From Timema cristinae (Eukaryota; Arthropoda; Insecta; Phasmatodea; Timematidae), in assembly GCA_039000515.1 (NCBI GenBank), contig JBCFYV010000001.1, forward strand, positions 64,679,132 to 64,743,131: a DNA stretch of 64,000 nt, read 5' to 3'. Position numbers and translations under genes: made by a program. The notes beneath the pieces are model-generated. The model did not search any database, had not been told where the DNA came from, and saw only the letters and a list, made by a program, of their open reading frames with translations. Of this stretch, positions 46,203-58,200 are shown in pieces; position 1 is the stretch's first letter, and each line of letters opens with the position of its first letter.

Positions 46203-46560
46203 TTTCAGTTGACCTGGCGGTCTAGGGGTTAGGTGAACTTCTGTGCTGGGGTCCAGGGTTCAATCCTTGGTCCCAACACAGATTTATCTGATTACCAAAC
46301 CCTTCCTTCACCTCTGACAAGACATCTTGTGAATGTGGGGAATGCCAGGCCTCCACCGTGGTTCGGATCCCATGTTAAACTGTAGGTCCTTCATTTCATC
46401 TCACAATCACCCTACCATTACACATTAGCATAAGTGTGTATAACCTGATGTGGTGCCATAATTAATGATGATTATGATTATGATTGATGATTATGATGTG
46501 ATTGATGATGATGATGATGATGATGATGAGATGATGATGATGATGATGATGATGATTAGG
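46203..46560 (+). mobile_element. tRNA-derived SINE, family B, with (GAT)n tail
   Basis: GACCTGGCGGTCTAGGGGTT (box A-like) and CCAGGGTTCAATCCTTGGTC (box B) make a tRNA-like head of about 70 nt. A non-tRNA body follows and ends in a long GAT run (46470-46558). It is different in sequence from family A. The tail type is the same as in the non-LTR retrotransposon at 29840-37710, which may supply its machinery (inference). Confidence 0.8.
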
Positions 46561-47010
46561 TTTGTCTATTTCTAAAATTATTAGGGGTCTGCAAGCTTGG
46601 GTTTTTCATTCGAGTCAAACTCGAGACGAATATTTCTAAAAGCTCCTGAGTTTGAGTCAAGTTCAAATATATTCATAATTTTAAAATTTAAAGAGTATAT
46701 ATTTGTCTATTTTAAATGTAAATAGGTAGGCCTATAACATCTTTAAAATTTCAGATTTAAATAATATACTAAACACATGTTTTTAGTAAAAAATAAAAAG
46801 AGTTAATAAATTGAAATATTGGGTTTTAAATTAGAACTATCACTTAAAAGAAACACAATTTAAAAATAATAACAAAACTAAAAATAAGGGCTTAACAGAA
46901 AAAATAATTAAAATGGTTTAAACACTTGTGTCTTTAAGGACATTAAAATTACACCAACAACTATAAAACAAAAGTAATAAAATGAATAGTGCATGATGGC
47001 TTGGAAATGT
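46561..47010. other. Intergenic, possible hAT-like end
   Basis: AGGGGTCTGCAAGCTTGGGT followed by CGAGTCAAACTCGAG is compatible with a hAT terminus, but no partner end or duplication was found. The remainder is AT-rich. Confidence 0.35.
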
Positions 47011-47376
47011 TTAACAAAACAGTGTAGAAACGCTCTACAATAATGTAAAGTGATAGTGAAGGAAGCCAACCTGAAAGGATAGTTAGGTTAGGTCTAGATA
47101 TAAACATACAACTTCTCTATTTATTTCTACACTTTTACACTTCCCACTTCTTCAAACTTCTACAGTTGCACATTCGTTTGAATTTTTGGGAATATTACTT
47201 TTTCATTGATGTCCTTTCCGAAAATTCAAAACAATGTGCAATTGCGAAAGTTTGAAAAAGTGGGAAGTGTAAAAGTTTAGAAAGAAATAGAGCTGACCTA
47301 ACTATCCTTTCAAGTTGGCTTCCTTCACTATCACTTACTTACATTACTGTACAGTGTTTCTACACTGTCTTGTTAA
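47011..47376. mobile_element. Fold-back MITE with arms of about 160 bp
   Basis: TAACAAAACAGTGTAGAAAC at the left is inverted at the right (TACACTGTCTTGTTA). Shared blocks include AGTGATAGTGAAGGAAGCCAAC (split here as AGTGATAGTGAAGG and AAGCCAAC), GAAAGGATAGTTAGGT and ACTTTTACACTTCCCACTT. The two arms nearly fill the element, leaving a loop of about 40 bp. Another copy starts at 63893. Confidence 0.9.
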
Positions 47377-48592
47377 AAGGTAATACAATTTATGTTTTAA
47401 TAAGCTAATATTTCCCCAAAATATGTTTCAGTAACTTTATTTACCGTATAAGAAAACGTAAGAATCATAAACAGTTAGAAATGTGAAGTGTTTCATATTT
47501 TGTTTATTATTCCTTAGTGTAATTGTGCATAGAGATGGTCGATTAATCAATGGCTGTGATTTTCTCACAGATACTATATGATACCGCTACTCCCAGTGAC
47601 TCAATCTAAAAGTATCGGTGATTGAGATATCAGTGATCAGAGATACTCCATACTCGCATCTGATGGCAACAGTTACTCGAACCTCGGAGCTAGACACTCG
47701 AGTAAATACTCGCTACACGGCCCTTGTTATTATTTTATTTTTTATTTTCTACAGATAATTGAGAATCAACCATATTCGACTGGCATGTTTTACGTGCTAT
47801 TTCTATTTAAAACACTTGATCTCGTAGAGCTCATTTTTCAAAAAGGGTATCAGATTGCTACATAAAAATGACTTCAATGGTTTAAATGTTTCATTCACAT
47901 GCGTTTTCAATCTAAATATTTGTTGTCAAGAACAAAATTGAAAAGCTTGCTTACTAAGCAAATCACATTTCGGATTCTTTTTAAAAGTAAGCTACGAAAA
48001 AAAATCATTTAGTCTTTTTTTCGGTGATCCTATCCCCAAAATCGCTAATAATAAATTAATATAAGTAACAAAATAGAAAATATATAAATAAACCTAAATA
48101 TTTACTATGTGTTTATGATCCTAATCATCCTATAGTCTAATCTAAAGTTTATTAGCTTCTAATATATGTAGTTCATCTATTATTAGATGTACGGCATTTA
48201 AAATAAAAATAAAATAACACTAACAATAATATAATATATAACCTGCATTCCAAACAACATTTCCTAAACCAATTGCCATTATGTTATGTTCATTTTTAAT
48301 GTCACATAAATTTTAACTATAATAAAACAGATCACTAAATAAATTACACAATTACAAGAGTTTATCATAGTACGTCAAATAAGTTTTAATATTGGTACAC
48401 AAGTCTAACATAATGTTTGTTGGACACTCATTTTGCCCAAATTACATAACATTCACTATAAAATATTAATAACATTTTTTGCTTTCTCTTTTTTTCAACT
48501 GTATGAAACATCTTAAAACGCATACTTTTGTATTGACTGTACATTAGTCAGGCAACATGAAACCAGATGAAACCTGAAGATTAGGTAGCTGT
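47377..48592. other. Intergenic, no firm feature
   Basis: Near 47530-47720 the sequence GAGATGGTCGATTAATC and dense ACTCG motifs suggest a decayed hAT end. Nothing else recognised. Confidence 0.35.
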
Positions 48593-48856
48593 ATGTCAAC
48601 TGTCAATGTCAGTGCCGACAGGGAGAGTTTATGTTATGCTACTATCACACAACACTTGCTTTTACTAGAAATCAAGTGTGCTGATTTGGTACTAGGTCTA
48701 GTGCAAATATTTATTGAAAGTCAGAGATCAATTTTGGGTGCAACAGCTGCATTAATTAATAATGAAAATATTGAAAATTATGAGGAGGAGCGGAGGAAAA
48801 AGAATATAGACATGGGACTGGTTGGGAAAGACGAAATAATGGTCGCAGGATGCTAA
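48593..48856 (+). pseudogene. PIF/Harbinger-like transposase N-terminus remnant (tentative)
   Basis: An 87-codon ORF. Its end, NYEEERRKKNIDMGLVGKDE, resembles the basic stretch at the start of Harbinger nuclease proteins; a nearby alternative frame reads RRNNG, a frequent next motif. The catalytic domain is absent. Support comes from a Harbinger-like terminus at 49300-49500. Could also be a chance ORF. Confidence 0.35.
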
Positions 48857-49299
48857 CTATGATACATTCGGAGGTTAGGTAATATACATTCGGGGTTACA
48901 CAAACGTTTAGTAGCTCCCTAAATTTGTATTCATTTACTTACAATTGGTCAGAGGTCCCTAAGCCCATGGGTGTCCAAGTACAGTATCCTTGATAAACAA
49001 ATGTTCTTTTTTAGGCCTATGCACACTTTATATTCTAAAAATAAAACCCGCCCAAGGTTGGCATGCTATCAAGTTTATTTAGATTAAAATTGGGTCTGGA
49101 ACACAGTTTGTCGTTTTTAGATAACATGTTTTAAATTAAATTTATATATATTAAATATATTGTCATACTGTGCCAATTTGGTATTATATAAACAAGTTTG
49201 CTTAGAATAATTTTCTGCCAACAACAAAATCACATCCGATGACCATGTTGGCGTCATTTATACCATTTCTCTACAAACAGTCTCAGCGCGCAGTGATTG

Positions 49300-49503
49300 G
49301 TTGAATTACACAGACTAGTGTCGGAACTAGTACGAAAATAGCACGTGTTCTATCCTCACAACTAGTATGGTAGCCAGTACCAAGTGGCAGAACCAGTATA
49401 CTTTTTCTGATTCACACGACACTAGATGATGACGTGCTAGCTAGTGCTGGCTAGCACACTGGATTTCAAGTACGAACTAGTGTCGTGTGATACGGACTTA
49501 AAC
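49300..49503 (-). mobile_element. PIF/Harbinger-type terminus (tentative)
   Basis: Inverted, the end reads AAGTCCGTATCACACGACAC, followed by repeated ACTAGT-containing motifs (CTAGTTCGTA, CTAGTGTC, CTAGTTGTG). A terminal (G/A)GTCCGTATCACAC next to TAA and subterminal repeats resemble Harbinger ends. The opposite end was not found. Confidence 0.45.
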
Positions 49504-49507
49504 ATAT

Positions 49508-49985
49508 TAATTGATACTAGCTTTAAATATCTTAAGTTTGAAAACATTTCATATAATGATATGGTATTCTTGATATTATATTTTTAATTTAACATAAATT
49601 ATTATTTTAGAAAGGGACCAGGTAAAAATAGTAAAACGAATCATTCAATTATTTAGTAACTTTCTTAGCTACTTTTATTTTAATTGCTTTGTCATAGCAA
49701 TAAAAGTAAACAACTTAAATCAAGTATAATTCAAAATGGACGACATTAGTGAATAAATTTACCAGTCGAAAGTGGTTTTAAAGCTCTATTACGTTATTAA
49801 TGTGAACAATGAATTAATTTTTTACAATTTGTTGAGTAACCAAATATTTATAAGTGAAAATGCTGATATTATCTCAATTAAACAGACTATGCTTACTAAC
49901 TCATTTAAAAAATGTATTATTAAGTACATCAAGTGGAAGCTTAAAAATGACAAGCCTACAAAATTCTCGATCTCGAGCTCAAAGG
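49508..49985 (+). repeat. Dispersed repeat, inverted partner of 15045-15530
   Basis: See the partner copy. A 76-codon ORF (49772-50002) inside has no family resemblance and is not preserved in the other copy. Confidence 0.8.
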
Positions 49986-50002
49986 ACGAGCTTGTAATAT
50001 GA

Positions 50003-50811
50003 GTTCTCGCAGAGCCTTAAAAATTGTGCTTATCATTATTATTATTACTATCATTATTATCATTTGGAAAAGAGAACACTTGAAAAATAAAACTTTTCAG
50101 GAGCACACAATAATTGCTTTAACTCAGAAAATTGGAATTCGCTTAAAAATATATGAACTTAATAATATATCAATTCTAAGATATTTATTTGTAATAAGCT
50201 TAGTAGGAGCACACTGTTTGTGACGTCTCATACTGAAAAAATGAGCCATAAGGAGTTTATTTCAAGTCCATAAGAGTATAGACATCCTCACCATTTGTGA
50301 ACCCAACTAGTAATGAGGCTGCAGCTCATTATAGTTTCTAGCGGGGTGAGCTATCCAACTTGTGGCCCATATAGTCTTAAAAATGACAGCTCATTATAAT
50401 TTGCCAGCAAGCAGTGTTGCAGAAATTTTTTTTATTTGGGAAAGTAAAATAATCATGTGCTTTTATAGGGGATAACATTTTTGAGATTAAATAAAGACCA
50501 GGGAAATGTAATTCATCTGTCCCACGCACTACGCAAGTGATTGGTTCTGATAAATAATTGCATTATACGAAAACATGTAAAGGGAATGGTTTTTTACATG
50601 GGTGGGGTAGGGATTACTCCAAAGGAAAAAAGTAAATAACAACCTAAAACTTGTAAATAAATGCAATTTAAATTAATTTATCTAATAGTACAAACTATAG
50701 GTAGCCTACACCTTCAATCCCCTGAAATGTGTACACACATGTAATTTCTAATAAATATATCTAATTAATACAATGCTACAGGTACACGTATGGTTAATCT
50801 GGATTATCATG
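50003..50811. other. Intergenic, no recognised feature
   Basis: AT-rich. A short ORF 49999-50223 starts with a hydrophobic Ile-rich run but has no other support. Confidence 0.4.
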
Positions 50812-50880
50812 CCCCTGCTCTCTTGACGGTCACGCGACTGTTAAGCTCTTGCTTTCTGGAAGGCCCTGCAGGGCTATTGC
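50812..50880 (+). repeat. Two diverged units related to the 33-bp satellite (possible founder)
   Basis: CCCTGCTCTCTTGACGGTCA then CGCGACTGTTAAG, followed directly by CTCTTGCTTTCTGGAAGGCC then CTGCAGGGCTATTG. These align, with several differences, to two consecutive satellite units (CTCCTGCTCTCTTGAAGGCC / CTGAGACTGTAG). A unit in the array at about 52788 has the same TTGACGGTCA variant. Confidence 0.6.
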
Positions 50881-51010
50881 GTACGTACATCGGTTGGAAC
50901 GATTGCGTGTAGTTCTCGACAAGTGTGATTGTGTACGCTCGGTGGACGAGACAACGGAACGAGACCGATGAATGTTGAGAAGTTAAGCGACGGGTCTAAC
51001 CCCTCTGTTA
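50812..51010. other. CpG-rich patch
   Basis: More than 20 CpG dinucleotides in about 200 bases, against very few in neighbouring DNA. Could be an unmethylated promoter-like region or a young repeat; no exon recognised. Confidence 0.45.
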
Positions 51011-52248
51011 ACGTTCCGATCTGTATAATTGACACTAAATATTATGTTCTAAGATTTTTTTTATGTCTTCCCATTTAGTCTATTAGTGTGTTTAGTAGCT
51101 TAAAAGTGATGTTTTTTGTATTTGTATCATAGTTTTACCTGGTTTTAGTTCTTTGTTCATAGTTTTTCATTAAAGTTCGCTGATTTAAATACATTAATTT
51201 GCTATAGTAGTGTTTATTTAAGGTTTTCTAAGGTCTTGTAAATTTAAAGTGTTATTTTTATTAGTGTTTTAGTATAGTTGCTATTAAAATACTTTGTTTC
51301 AGCTATATTTGTTTGCAATTGTTAGGTTAGGTTAGGTTTAAACATTGTGATAAACAGGGTGTTTTATCAAACTCTTTTAGATTAGATTATTTTTCACCTT
51401 AGGCCAAGTTGTAAAAATTTTTAAATGAAAGCTCTAGCTCACCTTGAATTAATAGTATTAAGAAGAAGAGTAGATAGGCAACGAATGTGAGTGTGTAACC
51501 CTTTTGAAATCCCAGAGAGCTTTCTAAAGTCTCTTTATAATAAGTCGCGTTATGGTTCAAGATCTGTGGTATATTGAGAGGTAGGCTCCAAAAGACCCGA
51601 AAATCAGGAATACCAATCACATCCAGGTAAATAAATATTAATCACGCATTGTGAAATTTGAGCATGTTAAATGTCTTTACTAAAATAGGCCTACTAGTAG
51701 GTCTTCTTGCTATAGTTAAATAATTTAAAAAAATCATCTTTTCTAAAAAATGTAATTGGCAACACAATTTGTATTAAAGTTTGACAAAAGTTTTGTTAAA
51801 GCTCATTACCAGTTGGGGCACGTTATATTGCATTTTCATAATTTTTTAACACTATTCGTTGTTAGAGAAGCTATTATATTGTCCATAGTTAATTGGTTCT
51901 ACGCTTTGGCCAAACTGGAGAGTAAGTATTTAATTTGTATTCTTATAAGTAGGCCTATTTTACATGTTTTTGATAACAGGTCTTTAAAAGAGACTTAATC
52001 CTATTACCTTTAAGCTACTATTAATACTATTGAATTATGTTTATAAGTTAATGAAATAATCTAATCTGAAATTTAGAAAAAGGGATTACTTACGTTTCTT
52101 CTTTATTTTGAGACATCTGGGGTAGTAGATGAATTAAAATGGTATGAATTATAATAAGCGTAAAATGCTCTTCCAAATTTAAACAATGTAACAAATAACT
52201 AAACCTAACCTAAACTTGAAAAAAACACTCCTAAGATTATAAAAAATG
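51011..52248. other. Intergenic, no recognised gene
   Basis: AT-rich. Contains GTTAGGTTAGGTTAGGTTT at 51321-51339, a short run of the insect telomeric-type motif that is common at interstitial sites. Confidence 0.5.
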
Positions 52249-55200
52249 GCTCTTGGTCTATTGAAGGCCCTTGGACTGTAGGCTCCTGCTCTATTGACGG
52301 CCCTTGGACTGTAGACTCCTGCTCTATTGACGGCTCTTGGACTGTAGGCTCCTGCTCTATTGACGCTCTTGGACTGTAGACTCCTGCTCTCTTGAAGGCC
52401 CTGAGACTGTAGACGCCTGCTCTTTGAAGGCCCTTGGACTGTAGGCTCTTGGTCTATTGAAGGCCCTGAGACTGTAGACGCCTGCTCTCTTGAAGGCCCT
52501 TGGACTGTAGGCTCCTGCTCTATTGAAGGCCCTTGGACTGTAGGCTCTTGGTCTATTGAAGGCCCTGAGACTGTAGACGCCTGCTCTCTTGAAGGCCCTT
52601 GGACTGTAGGCTCCTGCTCTATTGAAGGCCCTTGGACTGTAGGCTCCTGCTCTATTGAAGGCCCTTGAGACTGTAGGCTCCTGCTCTCTTGAAGGCCCTT
52701 GGACTGTAGGCTCCTGCTCTATTGAAGGCCCTTGGATGTAGGCTCCTGCTCTATTGACGGCCCTTGGACTGTAGGCTATTGGTCTATTGACGGTCATGGG
52801 ACTGTAGGCTCCTGCTCTATTGAAGGCCCTGAGACTGTAGACTCCTGCTCTCTTGAAGGCCCTGGACTGTAGGCTCCTGCTCTCTTGAAGGCCCTGAGAC
52901 TGTAGACTCCTGCTCTCTTGAAGCCCTGAGACTGTAGGCTACTGCTCTCTTGAAGGCCCTGAGACTGTAGACTCCTGCTCTATTGAAGGCCCTTGGACTG
53001 TAGGCTACTGCTCTCTTGAAGGCCCTGAGACTGTAGACTCCTGCTCTCTTGAAGGCCCTGAGACTGTAGGCTCCTGCTCTCTTGAAGGCCCTGAGACTGT
53101 AGGCTCCTGCTCTATTGAAGGCCCTTGGACTGTAGGCTACTGCTCTCTTGAAGGCCCTGAGACTGTAGACTCCTGCTCTCTTGAAGGCCCTGAGACTGTA
53201 GACTCCTGCTCTCTTGAAGGCCCTGAGACTGTAGACTCCTGCTCTCTTGAAGGCCCTGAGACTGTAGACTCCTGCTCTCTTGAAGGCCCTGGGACTGTAG
53301 GCTCCTGCTCTCTTGAAGGCCCTGGGACTGTAGGCTCCTGCTCTATTGAAGGCCCTTGAGACTGTAGGCTCCTGCTCTATTGAAGGCCCTTGGACTGTAG
53401 GCTCCTGCTCTATTGACGGCCCTGAGACTGTAGACTCCTGCTCTCTTGAAGGCCCTGAGACTGTAGACTCCTTCTCTATTGAAGGCCCTGAGACTGTAGG
53501 CTCCTGCTCTATTGAAGGCCCTTGGACTGTAGGCTCCTGCTCTATTGACGGCCCTTGGAATGTAGGCTCCTGCTCTATTGACGGCCCTTGGACTGTAGGC
53601 TATTGGTCTATTGACGGCCCTTGGACTGTAGGCTCTGCTCTATTGAAGGCCCTTGGACTGTAGGCTCCTGCTCTATTGACGGCCCTTGGAATGTAGGCTC
53701 CTGCTCTATTGACGGCCCTTGGACTGTAGGCTATTGGTCTATTGACGGCCCTTGGACTGTAGGCTCCTGCTCTATTGAAGGCCCTTGGACTGTAGGCTCC
53801 TGCTCTATTGAAGGCCCTTGGACTGTAGGCTCCTGCTCTATTGACGGCCCTTGGAATGTAGGCTCCTGCTCTATTGACGGCCCTTGGACTGTAGGCTATT
53901 GGTCTATTGACGGCCCTGAGACTGTAGACTCCTGCTCTATGAAGGCCCTGAGACTGTAGGCTCCTGCTCTATTGAAGGCCCTTGGAATGTAGGCTCCTGC
54001 TCTATTGACGGCCCTTGGACTGTAGGCTCCTGCTCTATTGAAGGCCCTGAGACTGTAGACTCCTGCTCTATTGAAGGCCCTGAGACTGTAGGCTCCTGCT
54101 CTATTGAAGGCCCTGAGACTGTAGGCTCCTGCTCTATTGAAGGCCCTTGGACTGTAGGCTCCTGCTCTATTGACGGCCCTGAGACTGTAGACTCCTGCTC
54201 TATTGAAGGCCCTGAGACTGTAGGCTCCTGCTCTATTGAAGGCCCTTGGACTGTAGGCTCCTGCTCTATTGACGGCCCTTGGACTGTAGGCTATTGGTCT
54301 ATTGACGGCCCTGAGACTGTAGACTCCTGCTCTATTGAAGGCCCTTGGACTGTAGGCTCCTGCTCTATTGAAGGCCCTTGGACTGTAGGCTCCTGCTCTA
54401 TTGACGGCCCTTGGACTGTAGGCTCCTGCTCTATTGAAGGCCCTTGAACTGTAGGCTCCTGCTCTATTGACGGCCCTTGAATGTAGGCTCCTGCTCTATT
54501 GACGGCCCTTGGGACTCTGTATTGAGGCTATTAGGTCTTATTGACGGCCCTGAGACTGTAGACTCCTGCTCTATTGAAGGCCCTGAGACTGTAGGCTCCT
54601 GCTCTTTATTGGAGTAAGGCCCTATGAGGCTGAGTAGGCTATTGGTCTATTGACGGCCCTGAGACTGTAGACTCCTGCTCTATTGAAGGCCCTTGAGACT
54701 GTAGGCCTCCTGCTCTATTGAAGGCCCTTGGACTGTAGGCTCCTGCTCTATTGACGGCCCTTGGACTGTAGGCTATTGCGTCTATTGACAGGCCCTGAGA
54801 CTGTAGGACTCCTGCTCTATTGAAGGCCCTTGAGACTGTAGGCTCCTGCTCTATTGAAGGCCCTTGGACTAATGTAGAGGCAATTACTCTGCTCTATTGA
54901 AGGCCCTGAGACTGTAGGCTCCTGCTCTATTGAAGGCCCTTGGACTGTAGGCTATTGGTCTATTGACGGCCCTGAGACTGTAGACTCCTGCTCTATTGAA
55001 GGCCCTGAGACTGTAGGCTCCTGCTCTATTGAAGGCCCTTGGACGTGTTGTTAGGCCTATTGGGTCTATTGACGGCCCTGAGACTGTAGACTCCTGCTCT
55101 ATTGAAGGCCCTTGGACTGTAGGCTCTGTCTATTGACGGCCCTTGAGACTGTAGGACTCCTGCTCTATTGAAGGCCCTGAGACTGTAGGCTCCTGCTCTA

Positions 55201-58200
55201 TTGAAGGCCCTATGGACTGTAGGCTATTGGTCTATTGACGGCCCTGAGACTGTAGACTCCTGCTTATTGAAGGCCCTGAGACTGTAGGCTCCTGCTCTAT
55301 TGAAGGCCCTTGGACTGTAGGCTATTGGTCTATTGACGGCCCTGAGACTGTAGGCTCCTGCTCTATTGAAGGCCCTTGGACTGTAGGCTCTGCTCTATTG
55401 ACGGCCCTTGAGACTGTAGGCTCCTGCTCTATTGACGGCCCTGAGACTGTAGGACTCCTGCTCTATTGAAGGCCCTGAGACTGTAGGCTTCCCTGACTCT
55501 AGCTTATTGAAGGCCCTTGGACTGTAGGCTCCTGCTCTATTGACGGCCCTTGGACTGTAGGCTATTGGTCTATTGACGGCCCTGAGACTGTAGACTCCTG
55601 CTCTATTGAAGGCCCTGAGACTGTAGGCTCCTGCTCTATTGAAGGCCCTTGGACTGTAGGCTCCTGCTCTATTGACGGCCCTGAACTGTAGCTCCTGCTC
55701 TATTGAACGGCCCTTGGACTGTAGGCTCTGTCTATTGAGGCCCTTGGACTGTAGGCTCTGCTCTATTGAGGCCCTTGGACTGTAGGCTCCTGCTTATTGA
55801 CGGCCCTTGGAATGTAGGCTCCTGCTCTATTGAAGGCCCTTGAGACTGTAGACTCCTGCTCTCTTGAAGGCCCTGAGACTGTAGGCTCCTGCTCTATTGA
55901 CGGCCCTTGGAATGTAGGCTCCTGCTCTATTGACGGCCCTTGGACTGTAGGCTCTTGGTCTATTGACGGCCCTGAGACTGTAGGCTCCTGCTCTATTGAA
56001 GGCCCTTGGAATGTAGGCTCCTGCTCTATTGACGGCCCTTGGACTGTAGGCTATGTCTATTGACGGCCCTGAGACTGTAGGCTCCTGCTCTATTGAAGGC
56101 CCTGAGACTGTAGGCTCCTGCTCTATTGAGGCCCTTGAGACTGTAGGCTCCTGCTCTATTGAAGGCCCTTGGACTGTAGGCTCCTGCTCTATTGAAGGCC
56201 CTGGAACTGTAGGCTCCTGCTCTATTGAAGGCCCTGGACTGTAGACTCCTGCTCTCTTGAAGGCCTGAGACTGTAGACGTCCTGCTCTATTGAAGGCCCT
56301 GAGACTGTAGACTCCTGCTCTCTTGAAGGCCCTGAGACTGTAGACTCCTGCTCTATTGAAGGCCCTGAGACTGTAGGCTCCTGCTCTATTGAAGGCCCTT
56401 GGACTGTAGGTCTTGGTCTATTGACAGCTCTTGGACTGTAGGCTCCTGCTCTATTGAAGGCCCTTGGACTGTAGGCTCTTGGTCTATTGAAGGCCCTTGA
56501 ACTGTAGGCTCCTGCTCTATTGAAGGCCCTTGGACTGTAGGCTCCTGCTCTCTTGAAGGCCCTGGGACTGTAGGCTCCTGCTCTATTGAAGGCCCTTGGA
56601 CTGTAGGCTCCTGCTCTATTGAGGCCCTTGGAATGTTTATGAGCCTCCTAGCCTCTATTGAACGGCCCTTGGACTGTAGGCTCTTGGTCTATTGAAGGCC
56701 CTTGGACTGTAGGCTCTTGGTCTATTGAAGGCCCTTGGACTGTAGGCTCCTGCTCTATTGACGGCCCTTGGAATGTAGGCTCCTGCTCTATTGAACGGCC
56801 CTTGGACTGTAGGCTCTTGGTCTATTGAAGGCCCTTGGACTGTAGGCTCCTGCTCTATTGACGGCCCTGAGACTGTAGGCTACTGCTCTATTGACGGCCC
56901 TTGGACTGTAGGCTCCTGCTCTATTGAAGGCCCTGAGACTGTAGGACTCCTGCTCTATTGAGGCCCTTGAACTGTAGGCTACTGCTCTATTGAACGGCCC
57001 TTGGACTGTAGGCTCTTGGTCTATTGACGGCCCTTGGACTGTAGGCTCCTGCTCTATTGAAGGCCCTTGGACTGTAGGCTCCTGCTCTATTGACGGCCCT
57101 TGGACTGTAGGTCTGGTCTATTGACAGGCCTTGGACTGTAGGCTCCTGCTCTATTGAAGGCCCTTGGACTGTAGGCTCCTGCTCTATTGACGGCCCTTGG
57201 ACTGTAGGCTCTTGGTCTATTGAAGGCCCTTGGACTGTAGGCTCCTGCTCTATTGAAGGCCCTTGGACTGTAGGCTCCTGCTCTATTGAAGGCCCTTGGA
57301 CTGTAGGCTCTGCTCTATTGACGGCCCTTGGACTGTAGGCTCCTTCTCTATTGACGGCCCTTGGACTGTAGGCTCCTGCTCTATTGACGGCCCTTGGACT
57401 GTAGACTCCTGCTCTATTGAAGGCCCTTGACTGTAGGGTCCTGCTCTAATGAAGGCCCTTGGACTTAGGCTCTTGCTCTATTGAAGGCCCTTGGACTGTA
57501 GGCTCCTGCTCTATTGACGGCCCTTGGACTGTAGGCTCTTGGTCTATTGAAGGCCCTTGGACTGTAGGCTCCTGCTCTATTGAAGGCCCTTGGACTGTAG
57601 GCTCCTGCTCTATTGAAGGCCCTTGGACTGTAGGCTCCTGCTCTATTGACGGCCCTTGGACTGTAGGCTCTTGGTCTATTGAAGGCCCTTGGACTGTAGG
57701 CTCCTGCTCTATTGAAGGCCTTTGGGACTGTAGGGCTCTTGGTCTATTGAAGGCCTTGGACTGTAGGCTCCTGCTCTATTGAAGCCTGCTTGCCTGCTCT
57801 ATTGACCTTGACGTAGGCTGCTATAGGCCTGGATGTAGGCTCTTATGAGGGCCCTTGGACTGTAGGTCTTGTCTATTGAAGGCCCTGATGTAGTCTGTTA
57901 TGACGCCTTGGACTGTGGCTCTCTATTGAAGGCCCTTGGACTGTAGGCTCCTGTCTATTGAGGCCTTGGACTGTAGGTCTTGTCTATTGAAGGCCTTGGA
58001 ACTGTAGGGCTCTATGCGGTCTATTGAAGGCCCTTGGACTGTAGCTTGGTCATGAGCCTTGACTGTAGGCTCTGTCTATTGAGGCCCTTGACTGTAGGTG
58101 CTCTATGAAGCCTTGGACTGTAGGCTCCTGCTCTATTGAAGGCCCTTGAACTGTAGGCTCTTGGTCTATTGAAGGCCCTTGGACTGTAGGCTCCTGCTCT

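Noticed and set aside
46203..46275. tRNA gene
   Set aside because: Box A and box B are present, but the acceptor stem is poor and the segment continues into a SINE body with a GAT tail.
49772..50223. Two consecutive ORFs of 74-76 codons
   Set aside because: They lie in and next to a dispersed repeat whose other copy does not preserve the frame; no domain seen.
51321..51339. Telomere
   Set aside because: Only about three TTAGG-like units, flanked by ordinary DNA; short interstitial runs are common in insects.
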